A stretch of DNA of 64,000 nucleotides from Pseudomonas fluorescens (GTDB lineage Bacteria > Pseudomonadota > Gammaproteobacteria > Pseudomonadales > Pseudomonadaceae). Made by a program: the position numbers and the translations under genes. The stretch lies in the NCBI RefSeq assembly GCF_902498185.1, contig NZ_CABVIX010000012.1, positions 1 to 64,000 of the forward strand. The letters are read 5' to 3'. Position 1 is the stretch's first letter. Every line of letters starts with the position of its first letter. Shown here one piece after another: positions 16,466 through 24,609 of the stretch. A model generated the notes under the pieces. It made no database searches and was not told the DNA's origin. It was given only the letters and a program-made list of their open reading frames with translations.

Positions 16466-17647
16466 ATGGCCCGTCCTGTAATCCTGACTCCCGAAAATAC
16501 GCTGCCTGAAGATGGCCTGGCCGGCACCTTGATCGGTCGTGTCTGGCTCCCTGGCGCACTACCAGGCCCGGCACCTGTGTTGCTGCATGAAGATGGGGTC
16601 TTCGACCTCAGCGCATTGTCCCCAACACTTGCCGGCTTGTGTGAACTCGACGATCTTCCCGCGCGCTTGCACGATAGCCGCAGCCAGTGGCTATGCAGCG
16701 TGGCCGACCTGCTTGCCAACAGCGGCAGTGAGCGCGATGCCTCTCGCCCGAGCCTGCTGGCGCCCGCCGACTTGCAGGTGATCAAGGCGGCGGGCGTGAC
16801 CTTCGCCTCGAGCATGGTCGAGCGGGTGATCGAGGAGCGTGCCGGTGGTAATCCGCAGCGGGCGGAAGAAATCCGCGGTCAGGTGCGTGAAGTGATCGGC
16901 GATAACCTGAGCAGTATCGTGCCCGGTTCCGAGAATGCGGCGCGTCTGAAAGCCTTGCTGCTGGAAAAGGGGCTGTGGTCGCAATACCTCGAAGTGGGCA
17001 TCGGCCCGGATGCCGAGATCTTCACCAAGGCGCCAGTGCTGGCAGCCATGGGCAGCGGCATGGACATCGGTATTCACCCCGGGTCAGCCTGGAACAACCC
17101 TGAGCCAGAGGTGGTGCTGGTGATAAACAGCCGCGGCCAGGTGCTGGGCGCGACGCTGGGCAACGATGTCAACCTGCGCGACTTCGAGGGCCGTAGCGCA
17201 CTGCTGCTGAGCAAGGCCAAGGACAACAATGGCTCATGCGCTATCGGGCCTTTCATTCGCCTGTTCGACGGCAGCTTCGGCATCGATGATGTACGCCATT
17301 GCGAGGTCGACCTGCGAGTCGAAGGTCAGGATGGCTTCGTTCTCAAGGGCCGCAGCAGCATGAGCGAAATCAGCCGCGATCCCCTGGACCTGGTCGGCCA
17401 GACGCTCAATGCCAACCACCAGTACCCCGATGGCTTCCTGCTCTATCTGGGGACGCTGTTTGCACCCACCGAAGACCGCGACCAGCCGGGCAACGGCTTT
17501 ACCCACAAGCTCGGTGACCACGTCAGCATTTCCAGCCGCCAGCTCGGCGGCCTGCACAACCGCGTGCAGCACAGCAGTGCACTGGCCCCCTGGCAGTTCG
17601 GACTGTTGGCATTGATCGAGAATCTGGCGGCGCGCCGACGGCCCTAG
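16466..17647 (+). CDS. FAH-fold protein, XylX-like 2-keto-3-deoxy-pentonate dehydratase candidate
   Basis: A 393-residue fumarylacetoacetate-hydrolase-fold enzyme. Length and motifs resemble XylX of the Weimberg xylose pathway (2-keto-3-deoxyxylonate dehydratase), notably GSGMDIGIHPGSAWNN, the metal-binding Glu pair in NPEPEVVLVI and Asp in GNDVNLRDFEGRS. It would convert a 2-keto-3-deoxy-pentonate to alpha-ketoglutarate semialdehyde, the substrate of the dehydrogenase at 19878. Two further FAH-fold genes lie within 8 kb. Its TAG stop and the stop of the convergent LysR gene share the same CTAG. Ribosome site is weak (GAGCTGAGCTA before ATG). A hydrolase or isomerase role is possible. Confidence 0.8.
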   Translation: MARPVILTPENTLPEDGLAGTLIGRVWLPGALPGPAPVLLHEDGVFDLSALSPTLAGLCELDDLPARLHDSRSQWLCSVADLLANSGSERDASRPSLLAPADLQVIKAAGVTFASSMVERVIEERAGGNPQRAEEIRGQVREVIGDNLSSIVPGSENAARLKALLLEKGLWSQYLEVGIGPDAEIFTKAPVLAAMGSGMDIGIHPGSAWNNPEPEVVLVINSRGQVLGATLGNDVNLRDFEGRSALLLSKAKDNNGSCAIGPFIRLFDGSFGIDDVRHCEVDLRVEGQDGFVLKGRSSMSEISRDPLDLVGQTLNANHQYPDGFLLYLGTLFAPTEDRDQPGNGFTHKLGDHVSISSRQLGGLHNRVQHSSALAPWQFGLLALIENLAARRRP

Positions 17648-18603
17648 TCGCCCAGCAACGCTTCCTGCTCCTGCTGGTCACGCAGGCGCTCCAGCAGCAG
17701 CTGCGCCAGCGGTGAGAGTTTCGCGCCGCGGCGGTGGATGATCGCGCAAGGCTCGTTGCGTGAGCGCAATTCCAAGGGCAAGCGGCGCAGCAGGCCGAAG
17801 CCTTCGCTTGAGCAGGCGATCGAATTGGGCATCACTGCAATCAGGCCGGGATCTTCCTGCAACAGGCTAAGCATGGTGAAGGTCGAGGATGTCTCCAGTG
17901 GGTAGCGCGGAAATTCCAGGCCGGCCTCACTGAACTCGCGTTCGAGCACCGTGCGCATCGGCGTGCCAATGGGATACACCACCCAGCTGTGCAGGCTGAG
18001 TTGCGCCAGGCTCAACGCCGGGTTCTGCTGGTGCTGGTGCTGTGGGTTGGCCACCAGCGCCAGCCGCTCGGGGTGCAGGCTCAGGCACTGGTAGGCATCC
18101 GGTTGCTGGCTACCGCTGGTACGGGCGATCGCCAGGTCGAGTCGCCCCTCGTCCACCAGTTTGAGCAGGCGAGGACTGATGTCTTCGACGATCTGTACCG
18201 AAATATCCGGTTGTATCTGGCGCAGCTCGGTGAGCGCGCGCAACACCAATGGCACGGAGCCAGCGATGGAGCCAACTGCCAAGTGCCCGCCATGCCCTTG
18301 CAGGATGCCGAGCATTTCCTCACGAAGGTGGGCCAGGTCACTGTGGATCAGGCGTGCATAGCGAATGACACAGCGGCCCAGATCGTTGGCCTGCAAGCCC
18401 TGGCTGGTACGGTTGAACAACTGCGTGCCGAAGGTCGACTCGATTTCATGCAGCGCTTTGGTGGCACCCGGCTGGCTGATCGACACGCGTTCTGCGGCGC
18501 GGTGCAGCGAGCCGTGTTCATCCAGTGCAATCAACAGTTGTAACTGGCGAGTACGCAGCCGCGAAACGATGAAGGGCAACGGTGGGATCGTATGGGATGA
18601 CAA
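17644..18603 (-). CDS. LysR-family transcriptional regulator
   Basis: A 319-residue LysR protein, helix-turn-helix at about residues 17-77 (LQLLIALDEHGSLHRAAERV and SISQPGATKALHEIE) and a co-inducer domain after residue 100. It is divergent from the AraD1-like gene at 18716, with a clean CCTAAT-N11-ATTAGG dyad between them, so it very likely controls that gene and perhaps the semialdehyde dehydrogenase downstream. It resembles GbpR/galactose-binding LysR regulators associated with sugar-acid genes. The second LysR within 3 kb, but sequences differ clearly, so they are not a recent duplication. Confidence 0.9.
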   Translation of the reverse strand: MSSHTIPPLPFIVSRLRTRQLQLLIALDEHGSLHRAAERVSISQPGATKALHEIESTFGTQLFNRTSQGLQANDLGRCVIRYARLIHSDLAHLREEMLGILQGHGGHLAVGSIAGSVPLVLRALTELRQIQPDISVQIVEDISPRLLKLVDEGRLDLAIARTSGSQQPDAYQCLSLHPERLALVANPQHQHQQNPALSLAQLSLHSWVVYPIGTPMRTVLEREFSEAGLEFPRYPLETSSTFTMLSLLQEDPGLIAVMPNSIACSSEGFGLLRRLPLELRSRNEPCAIIHRRGAKLSPLAQLLLERLRDQQEQEALLGD

Positions 18604-18613
18604 AAAGTTATCA

Positions 18614-18636
18614 CCTAATCAGAAGCTTTCATTAGG
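18614..18636. promoter_or_regulatory. LysR-box dyad CCTAAT-N11-ATTAGG
   Basis: Six-base arms flank exactly 11 bases, matching the T-N11-A plan of LysR recognition sites. It begins 11 bases from the LysR start and lies about 80 bases before the AraD1-like gene, the expected place for an autoregulatory and activating site. Confidence 0.65.
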
Positions 18637-18715
18637 CGGCACCCTGGGCAATTTTTAAAGTGCTTAACCAGAGTGAAAGCCGCCAACGCGGTGAACAATA
18701 ACAAGGAGTACCGTC

Positions 18716-19717
18716 ATGCGGCTGATTCAGTTTGAAAATGAACGAGGGCAACGCCAGGTCGGTGTCGTCACCGGCGAGACCATCGCGGTAGTCAATGGGG
18801 TCAGCAGTACCCGTGAACTGGCGCTTCAGGCCATTCGTAACGGTCGCGGCCTGATAGCAGAAATCGAGGCCCTGGGCGCCGAGTCCGGGCCAGTCTATGC
18901 CGATCTGCTCGAACAGCGCCGGGTGCTGGCACCGTTGGACCACGCCGACACTGCGCACTGCCTGGTGACCGGCACTGGCCTGACCCACTTGGGCAGCGCT
19001 TCTACCCGCGACAAGATGCACCAGCAGGCCGAGGTTCAGGAAGCCGAAGGCAAGCTCACCGATACCATGCAGATGTTCCAATGGGGCCTGGCCGGTGGCC
19101 GTCCGGTCAGCGGTGCCGAAGGTGCCCAGCCAGAGTGGTTCTACAAGGGTGACGGCAGCGTCGTGGTGCGCCCTGGCGAGGATTTTCCAGTGCCCGATTT
19201 CGCCGAGGACTTCGGTGAGGAGCCAGAGCTGACAGGCCTCTATGTGATTGCCGATGACGGCCAGCCCTATCGCGTCGGCTTCGCCTTGGGCAACGAGTTT
19301 TCCGATCACGTGACCGAGCGCAAGAACTACCTGTACCTCGCCCACTCCAAGCTGCGCTTCTGCTCCTTCGGCCCGGAAATGCTGATCGGCGAGCTGCCGC
19401 GTCATCTTTGCGGTACCAGCCGTATCCGTCGCGGCGACCAGGTGCTGTGGGAGAAAGAGTTTCTCTCCGGAGAAGACAACATGTGCCACTCCTTGGAAAA
19501 CCTCGAGTACCACCATTTCAAGTATCGCCAGTTCCTGCGCCCCGGCGATGTCCATGTGCACTTCTTCGGTACCGCCACCCTGTCATTCGCCGATGGCGTC
19601 AAGGCGCAACCGGGCGACACCTTCGAAGTCAGCCTGGATGCTCTGGGCGAGCCACTGCGCAACGGCATTCGCGTGCATCAGCCTGGAATCAGCGTAGGTG
19701 GCGTGCGCGCGCTTTGA
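18716..19717 (+). CDS. AraD1/GguC-type FAH-fold protein, 2-keto-3-deoxy-L-arabonate dehydratase candidate
   Basis: A 333-residue FAH-fold protein of the AraD1/GguC group, associated with L-arabinose and related sugar-acid catabolism. Visible pieces are TGTGLTHLGSA, a Glu pair in EEPELTGLYVI, GNEFSDHVTE with the metal-binding Asp, and a C-terminal DVHVHFFGTA. AAGGAG sits at ideal distance before ATG 18716. Expected product is alpha-ketoglutarate semialdehyde, taken on by the dehydrogenase that starts 160 bases downstream. It differs strongly from the XylX-like protein at 16466, so the two may serve different stereoisomers or substrates. Confidence 0.82.
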   Translation: MRLIQFENERGQRQVGVVTGETIAVVNGVSSTRELALQAIRNGRGLIAEIEALGAESGPVYADLLEQRRVLAPLDHADTAHCLVTGTGLTHLGSASTRDKMHQQAEVQEAEGKLTDTMQMFQWGLAGGRPVSGAEGAQPEWFYKGDGSVVVRPGEDFPVPDFAEDFGEEPELTGLYVIADDGQPYRVGFALGNEFSDHVTERKNYLYLAHSKLRFCSFGPEMLIGELPRHLCGTSRIRRGDQVLWEKEFLSGEDNMCHSLENLEYHHFKYRQFLRPGDVHVHFFGTATLSFADGVKAQPGDTFEVSLDALGEPLRNGIRVHQPGISVGGVRAL

Positions 19718-19836
19718 AGCAGAGTTGGCCCGCACCCCCGCACGGGAGCGGGGTCGCCTCTGATCCCTGTCCGGCCGCTGCGGCGCCGGCCCCAGCAACC
19801 TTGCCCACAAGGTCGAACCCCCACTCACGTGTTGTC

Positions 19837-19854
19837 GGCGGTATCGATACCGCC
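19837..19854. promoter_or_regulatory. 18-base perfect palindrome GGCGGTATCGATACCGCC
   Basis: A perfect palindrome located 24-41 bases upstream of the semialdehyde dehydrogenase start, with TGTTG and CAACA partly extending the symmetry. It may be an operator (GGTATCGATACC resembles symmetric LacI- or GntR-type sites) or a leader hairpin separating expression of the two genes. No LacI gene is nearby. Confidence 0.55.
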
Positions 19855-19877
19855 GCAACATCAGGCAGGAGAAAGTC

Positions 19878-21461
19878 ATGCCGAACCTGATTGGTCATAA
19901 CTACATCGGCGGCGAGCGGCGTGCCGCTGGCAGCGTCCAGCACAACAGCCTCGACGCCAGTACGGGCGAAGCATTGCCCTGCACGTTCATCCAAGCCACG
20001 CCTGAAGAGGTCGATGCAGCCGCTGCCGCTGCCGCTGCTGCCTTCCCTGCCTTTCGTAATCTGCCGGCCGTGCGCCGTGCCGAATTCCTGGATGCCATTG
20101 CCGACGAACTCGATGCCCTGGGTGATGACTTCATCGCCCTGGTGACCCGTGAAACCGCCCTGCCGGCTGCCCGCATCCAGGGCGAGCGCGGTCGTACCAG
20201 CGGTCAGATGCGGCTGTTCGCCAAGGTGTTGCGCCGTGGTGACTTCTACGGCGCGCGCATCGACCGTGCGCTGCCGGATCGCCAGCCGCTGCCGCGCCTG
20301 GACCTGCGCCAGTACCAGATCGGTGTCGGCCCTGTGGCCGTATTCGGCGCCAGCAATTTCCCGCTGGCCTTTTCCACAGCCGGTGGTGACACGGCGTCTG
20401 CATTGGCGGCAGGCTGCCCAGTGGTATTCAAGGCGCACAGCGGGCATATGGCCACAGCTGAGTGCGTCGCCGATGCAATCCTTCGGGCCGCGAACAAGAC
20501 CAGCATGCCGCAAGGCGTATTCAACATGATCTTTGGGTCGGGCGTCGGCGAGGCGCTGGTCAAGCATCCAGCCATCCAGTCCGTAGCCTTTACCGGCTCG
20601 CTCAAGGGTGGACGGGCGCTGTGCGACCTGGCCGCGGCACGCCCGCAGCCGATCCCGGTATTCGCAGAGATGTCCAGCGTCAACCCGGTGGTCGTGCTAC
20701 CCGCCGCACTGCAGGCGCGGGGCGCGACCGTTGCCATGGAGCTGGCCAATTCGGTGGTGCTTGGCTGTGGTCAGTTCTGCACCAATCCTGGCCTGGTGCT
20801 GGGCATCCGCGGTGCCGCATTCAGTGCGTTCACCGCCCAGCTCGGTGAGATCATCGCAGCGCAGCCAGCGCAGACCATGCTCAACGCCGGCACCTTGAAA
20901 AGCTATGCCGCAGGGGTGGCCCGACTGCATGCCCATCCTCGGGTCAGCCATCTGGCCGGTCGCGAGCAGGCAGGCAATCAGGGCGCGCCGCAACTGTTCA
21001 AGGCCGATGTCAGCATGCTGCTCGAACACGACCATCTGTTGCAGGAGGAAGTTTTCGGACCCACCAGCATCGTGGTCGAAGTGGCCGATCAGGCTCAGCT
21101 GACTCAGGCGCTGCAGAGCATGCACGGGCAATTGACCGCGACCCTGATCGCCGATCCCGAAGATCTGCATGAGTATCGCAACCTGCTGGGTTTGCTTGAG
21201 GAGAAAGCGGGCCGGGTGCTGCTCAACAGTTATCCGACCGGCGTCGAGGTCTGCGACGCAATCGTGCATGGCGGGCCGTATCCGGCGACCTCCGATGCTC
21301 GTGGAACCTCGGTCGGGACCCTGGCAATCAACCGTTTCCTGCGCCCGGTGTGCTATCAGAACTACCCGGACGAGGTGCTGCCGCAAGCCTTGCAAAATGC
21401 CAACCCGCTCGGTATCCAGAGGCTGGTGAACGGCGCCAGTAGCCGCGATGCACTGAGCTGA
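19878..21461 (+). CDS. alpha-ketoglutarate semialdehyde dehydrogenase (2,5-dioxovalerate dehydrogenase)
   Basis: A 527-residue aldehyde dehydrogenase of the long KGSADH type, which oxidises alpha-ketoglutarate semialdehyde to 2-oxoglutarate with NAD(P). Family marks are the N-terminal GHNYIGGERR, FGASNFPLAFS and AGGDTASALAAGCPVV, catalytic Glu in FAEMSSVNP and catalytic Cys in GCGQFCTNPG. AGGAGA precedes the ATG. It closes the route from sugar acids, aldarates or hydroxyproline to the TCA cycle. The two upstream FAH-fold dehydratase-like genes would make its substrate. A strong hairpin (21468-21496) follows. Confidence 0.9.
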   Translation: MPNLIGHNYIGGERRAAGSVQHNSLDASTGEALPCTFIQATPEEVDAAAAAAAAAFPAFRNLPAVRRAEFLDAIADELDALGDDFIALVTRETALPAARIQGERGRTSGQMRLFAKVLRRGDFYGARIDRALPDRQPLPRLDLRQYQIGVGPVAVFGASNFPLAFSTAGGDTASALAAGCPVVFKAHSGHMATAECVADAILRAANKTSMPQGVFNMIFGSGVGEALVKHPAIQSVAFTGSLKGGRALCDLAAARPQPIPVFAEMSSVNPVVVLPAALQARGATVAMELANSVVLGCGQFCTNPGLVLGIRGAAFSAFTAQLGEIIAAQPAQTMLNAGTLKSYAAGVARLHAHPRVSHLAGREQAGNQGAPQLFKADVSMLLEHDHLLQEEVFGPTSIVVEVADQAQLTQALQSMHGQLTATLIADPEDLHEYRNLLGLLEEKAGRVLLNSYPTGVEVCDAIVHGGPYPATSDARGTSVGTLAINRFLRPVCYQNYPDEVLPQALQNANPLGIQRLVNGASSRDALS

Positions 21462-21467
21462 ACCCAT

Positions 21468-21496
21468 CAGCGCTGCGCCCTCGGTGCGCAGCGCTG
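21468..21496. terminator. bidirectional hairpin between convergent genes
   Basis: CAGCGCTGCGC and GCGCAGCGCTG form a perfect 11-pair stem with a 7-base loop, in the 53-base gap between the convergent KGSADH and hydroxyacid oxidase genes. U-tracts on either side are poor, so strength is uncertain, but placement suits a shared terminator. Confidence 0.55.
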
Positions 21497-21514
21497 TATC
21501 GCCATTGTCGGGAT

Positions 21515-22720
21515 TTATTGGCGGATGGCTTCGGCCAATTCCCGCCATTTTTGCGCGTGAATCAAGTCTGGAGTCAGTTCCTCGAGACTGCCGCAGCCGA
21601 GCAGGCCCAGCGTACGATCCAGCTCACTGCGCAGTATCTGGATCGCATGGTCCGCACCTGGGCCCTTGCCGGCAGCCAACCCGTAAAGCCCGGCACGCCC
21701 GATCAGCGCCCCACTGGCGCCGAGCAGCAGCGCTTTGGCAACATCGCTGCCGCGACGGAAGCCGCCATCGAGAAACACCTCCATGCGCCCCTGACTGATA
21801 CGTACCACCTCCGGCAGGGTCTCCAGCGCCGACACGGCCCCATCGAGCTGGCGTCCGCCATGGTTGGACAGCACCACGCCATCAACTCCATATTGCAGTG
21901 CCAGACGGGCATCGGCTGGATGAAGCACGCCCTTGACGATCAGCTTGCCCTGCCAGATGTCGCGTAGCCAGGCAATGTCGTCCCAGCTCAGCGTCGGGTC
22001 GAGCTCTGCGGCCAGCGCACTGGCTGCGCCTTTGACCGAGTCCTTGCCAGGCGGCAGCAAGTCGCCAAGGTTCTTGAAGCGCGGCACGCCACTGGGCATC
22101 AGTACATCCCAGATCCAGCCGGGGTGGCGAAGCGCATCCAGGCGATTGCGCAGATCAAGGTGCAGCGGTTTGGCATAGTTGCGCTTGTCCCACTCGCGGT
22201 TGCCGAAAATGGCGCTGTCGGTGGTCACCACGATGGCTTCGAGGTTCAGCCGCTTGACCCGCTCGACCAGCCTGGCCACGTGGTCACGGGTGCGGTAGAG
22301 GTAAATCTGCATCCAGGCACGCACGCCCTCGACAGCGGCGATGTCCTCGATCGACGTGGTAGAAGCATTGCTCAGAACGAAGGGGATGCCCGCCTTGGCA
22401 GCCGCCCGTGCCAGGTGCAGATCGCCGTCCTTGGTCAACAGGCCGTTGAACCCGGTCGGGCCGATCATGAAGGGCAACTCGGCGGTGCGGCCAAAATAAC
22501 TGCGCTGCAGGTTGCGTTCGCCCACGTCGCGCAGCGTTCGCGGCTGCAGCGTCACGCTCTCGAAAATGGAACGGTTACGCTGCAGCGTGAACTCGTCGTC
22601 CGCGCCACCTTCAACGTACTCGAAAGAGAAGTTTGGCAGGCGGCGCCGGGCCATCTCGCGCAGCTCTGCGATATTCTGCGCACGGCGATAATCTCGCCCA
22701 GTATACAAGCGTCGTTGCAT
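21515..22720 (-). CDS. FMN-dependent alpha-hydroxyacid oxidase/dehydrogenase
   Basis: A 401-residue member of the LldD/glycolate oxidase/mandelate dehydrogenase family. The FMN-binding TIM barrel shows IGPTGFNGL, the active-site SNHGGRQLDG (His and Arg that hold the substrate carboxylate) and FLDGGFRRGSDVAKAL. It oxidises an L-2-hydroxy acid to the 2-oxo acid, feeding electrons to the membrane or oxygen. Last gene of the leftward TRAP cluster, directly after a diketo-acid-hydrolase-like FAH gene whose reaction would release pyruvate and a 2-hydroxy acid, a fitting substrate. Lactate, glycolate or glycerate are all possible. Confidence 0.88.
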   Translation of the reverse strand: MQRRLYTGRDYRRAQNIAELREMARRRLPNFSFEYVEGGADDEFTLQRNRSIFESVTLQPRTLRDVGERNLQRSYFGRTAELPFMIGPTGFNGLLTKDGDLHLARAAAKAGIPFVLSNASTTSIEDIAAVEGVRAWMQIYLYRTRDHVARLVERVKRLNLEAIVVTTDSAIFGNREWDKRNYAKPLHLDLRNRLDALRHPGWIWDVLMPSGVPRFKNLGDLLPPGKDSVKGAASALAAELDPTLSWDDIAWLRDIWQGKLIVKGVLHPADARLALQYGVDGVVLSNHGGRQLDGAVSALETLPEVVRISQGRMEVFLDGGFRRGSDVAKALLLGASGALIGRAGLYGLAAGKGPGADHAIQILRSELDRTLGLLGCGSLEELTPDLIHAQKWRELAEAIRQ

Positions 22721-22781
22721 GCTCTAATCCCGTAATATCCATGCAGGGTGCATCCCAAACAGTTGCAATGCACCCGCCCGA

Positions 22782-23630
22782 TCAGCCCTGCCAGGCCACC
22801 ACGTCCTGGCATTGCTCGCCCAGGCCGCTGATGCTCAGGGTCATCCGGTCACCCGGCTTGAGGAACTGTGGCGGCTTCATTCCCGCACCGACGCCAGGCG
22901 GTGTGCCGGTGCAGATCACATCGCCAGGATTGAGCGTCATGAACTGGCTGATGTAACTGACAATTTCGTCGACAGCGAAAATCATCGTGCGCGTGTTGCC
23001 TTGCTGGCGTCGTTCGCCATTCACGCTCAGGCGCAGTTCGAGATCATCCAGGTCGGTGATCTCGTCGGCCGTTACCAGCCAGGGACCGATGGGCGCGAAC
23101 GTGTCGCAACCCTTGCCCTTGTCCCACGAACCACCACGCTCGTGCTGGAAGGCACGCTCGGACACATCGTTGACAATGCAGTAACCGGCAACGTGGTCCA
23201 GTGCCTTCTCGCGCTCGACATACTGCGCCTTGCGGCCGATGACGATGCCCAGCTCCACTTCCCAGTCGGTCTTGTGCGAGCCACGCGGGATGATGACGTG
23301 GTCGTTCGGTCCACAGATAGCGCTGGTGGCCTTCATGAACAGCACCGGCTCGCTGGGTATCGCCAGGTTCGATTCCTTGGCGTGGTCGGCATAATTGAGC
23401 CCCACACATACCAGCTTGCCGATGTTGGCGATGGGTGCACCGATGCGCACGCCCTCCTCGACCTTGGGCAGGAGGCCATGATCCATTGCCTGCAATTCGG
23501 CGAGCACCTGCGGATCGAGCATCTGCGGACCGATGTCCCGTACATGCTCGGACAAGTCCCGCAGGCTGCCATCGGCGGCAATGACTGCCGGTTTTTCCTG
23601 GCCGGGCAGGCCATAACGCAACAGCTTCAT
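22782..23630 (-). CDS. FAH-family hydrolase, 2,4-diketo-3-deoxy-acid hydrolase-like
   Basis: A 282-residue FAH-fold protein, of the size and sequence style of enzymes annotated as ureidoglycolate lyase or 2,4-diketo-3-deoxy-L-fuconate hydrolase. Landmarks are VGLNYADHA, metal Glu pair in TDWEVELGIVIG, Asp in NDVSERAFQ, GKGCDTFAPIGPWLVT and TGTPPGVGAG. It would hydrolyse a diketo acid to pyruvate plus a hydroxy acid. Its start overlaps the dehydrogenase stop by 4 bases, and the alpha-hydroxyacid oxidase follows, so order matches dehydrogenation, hydrolysis and oxidation of the product. Ureidoglycolate lyase is less likely because no allantoin gene is near. Confidence 0.83.
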   Translation of the reverse strand: MKLLRYGLPGQEKPAVIAADGSLRDLSEHVRDIGPQMLDPQVLAELQAMDHGLLPKVEEGVRIGAPIANIGKLVCVGLNYADHAKESNLAIPSEPVLFMKATSAICGPNDHVIIPRGSHKTDWEVELGIVIGRKAQYVEREKALDHVAGYCIVNDVSERAFQHERGGSWDKGKGCDTFAPIGPWLVTADEITDLDDLELRLSVNGERRQQGNTRTMIFAVDEIVSYISQFMTLNPGDVICTGTPPGVGAGMKPPQFLKPGDRMTLSISGLGEQCQDVVAWQG

Positions 23631-24544
23631 GCTTGCTCCTCCTCATGGGCCCGCACCCGCACGCCATTGATCTCACCCAATACGTCGAACAGGCGCGGGA
23701 CATACTTGTCGCCGTGTCCGAGTGCCTTGGCCAACATGAAGGTTTGATACACCGCATCGGCGACCATGCCAGTGGTTGGCGTCGACTTGGTCAGTTCGGT
23801 GTAATAACGCATGTCCTTTTCGCAGTTGGCCAGCGCGAATTGCTGGCCGGAATCATCGCCTTTCAGTACATAAGGAATGATCCGTTCGAAAGTACGGCTG
23901 TAGCCGCCACTCATGCCGCAGATTTGCGCGAACGCAGCCAGGTCGATCTGGTTCTTCGCAGCTGTGCAGAAGGCCTCGGCCAAGATCGTGGCATTGCCTT
24001 GGGAAATGAAGTTGTGGATCACCTTGGCCTTGTGTCCCGAGCCCAGCGGCCCCAGGTGATGGATGGTTTCAGAGAAACACTCCAGCACCGGACGCACCTT
24101 CTCCAGCACCTGCGCATCTCCGCCGGCCAGGACGTTGAGCCGCCCTTGCAGAGCATCCTTGGGCGTGCGGTTGACCGGCGCGTCCAGGTAGTGACCTCCG
24201 CGCTCGATTACCCGTGCAGCAAGCTCGGCTGTACGGTTCGGATCGCCTGTGCTGCAGTCGACCACGATGTGCCCCGGTCGCAAACCCGCAAGCACACCGC
24301 TGTCGCCAGAAAGCGTGCTGCTGACCTCAGCGGTACCCGGCAGGCAAAGCAGGACCATGTCCATGGCGCGGGTCAGTTCAGCCGCGCTGGAAAATTCCCG
24401 TGCGCCCTTGGCGACAAGGTCGTCAACCGGCTGGCGATTACGGTGCGCCATCACGCCGAGAGCAAAGCCCTTCTTCTGGATATTGGCGGCCATGGCATGG
24501 CCCATCAGCCCAAGGCCGATGAACCCAACATTGATAGCTGTCAT
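23627..24544 (-). CDS. beta-hydroxyacid dehydrogenase (HIBADH/GarR family)
   Basis: A 305-residue NAD(P)-dependent beta-hydroxyacid dehydrogenase. The N-terminal Rossmann motif is GFIGLGLMGHAMAAN; the substrate loop DAPVNRTPKDALQG takes the place of the usual DAPVSGG; GSGHKAKVIHNFI carries the catalytic Lys. Relatives act on 3-hydroxyisobutyrate, tartronate semialdehyde, L-threonate and similar acids. The altered loop (NRTPKDA in place of SGG) suggests an unusual substrate. ATG 24544 is chosen as homology begins there. Between the TRAP binding protein and the FAH hydrolase, it probably oxidises a deoxy-keto sugar acid. Confidence 0.87.
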   Translation of the reverse strand: MTAINVGFIGLGLMGHAMAANIQKKGFALGVMAHRNRQPVDDLVAKGAREFSSAAELTRAMDMVLLCLPGTAEVSSTLSGDSGVLAGLRPGHIVVDCSTGDPNRTAELAARVIERGGHYLDAPVNRTPKDALQGRLNVLAGGDAQVLEKVRPVLECFSETIHHLGPLGSGHKAKVIHNFISQGNATILAEAFCTAAKNQIDLAAFAQICGMSGGYSRTFERIIPYVLKGDDSGQQFALANCEKDMRYYTELTKSTPTTGMVADAVYQTFMLAKALGHGDKYVPRLFDVLGEINGVRVRAHEEEQA

Positions 24545-24609
24545 TGCGATACCCACTTTGCGTACAGACAAAATGCCGGCGCAGACGCGCCGGGCATACC
24601 GATCAGGAA

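Noticed and set aside
22782..23630. ureidoglycolate lyase for allantoin use
   Set aside because: Such FAH proteins are often named so, but no allantoin, ureide or uricase gene is near; the flanking dehydrogenase and hydroxyacid oxidase fit a diketo-acid hydrolase better.
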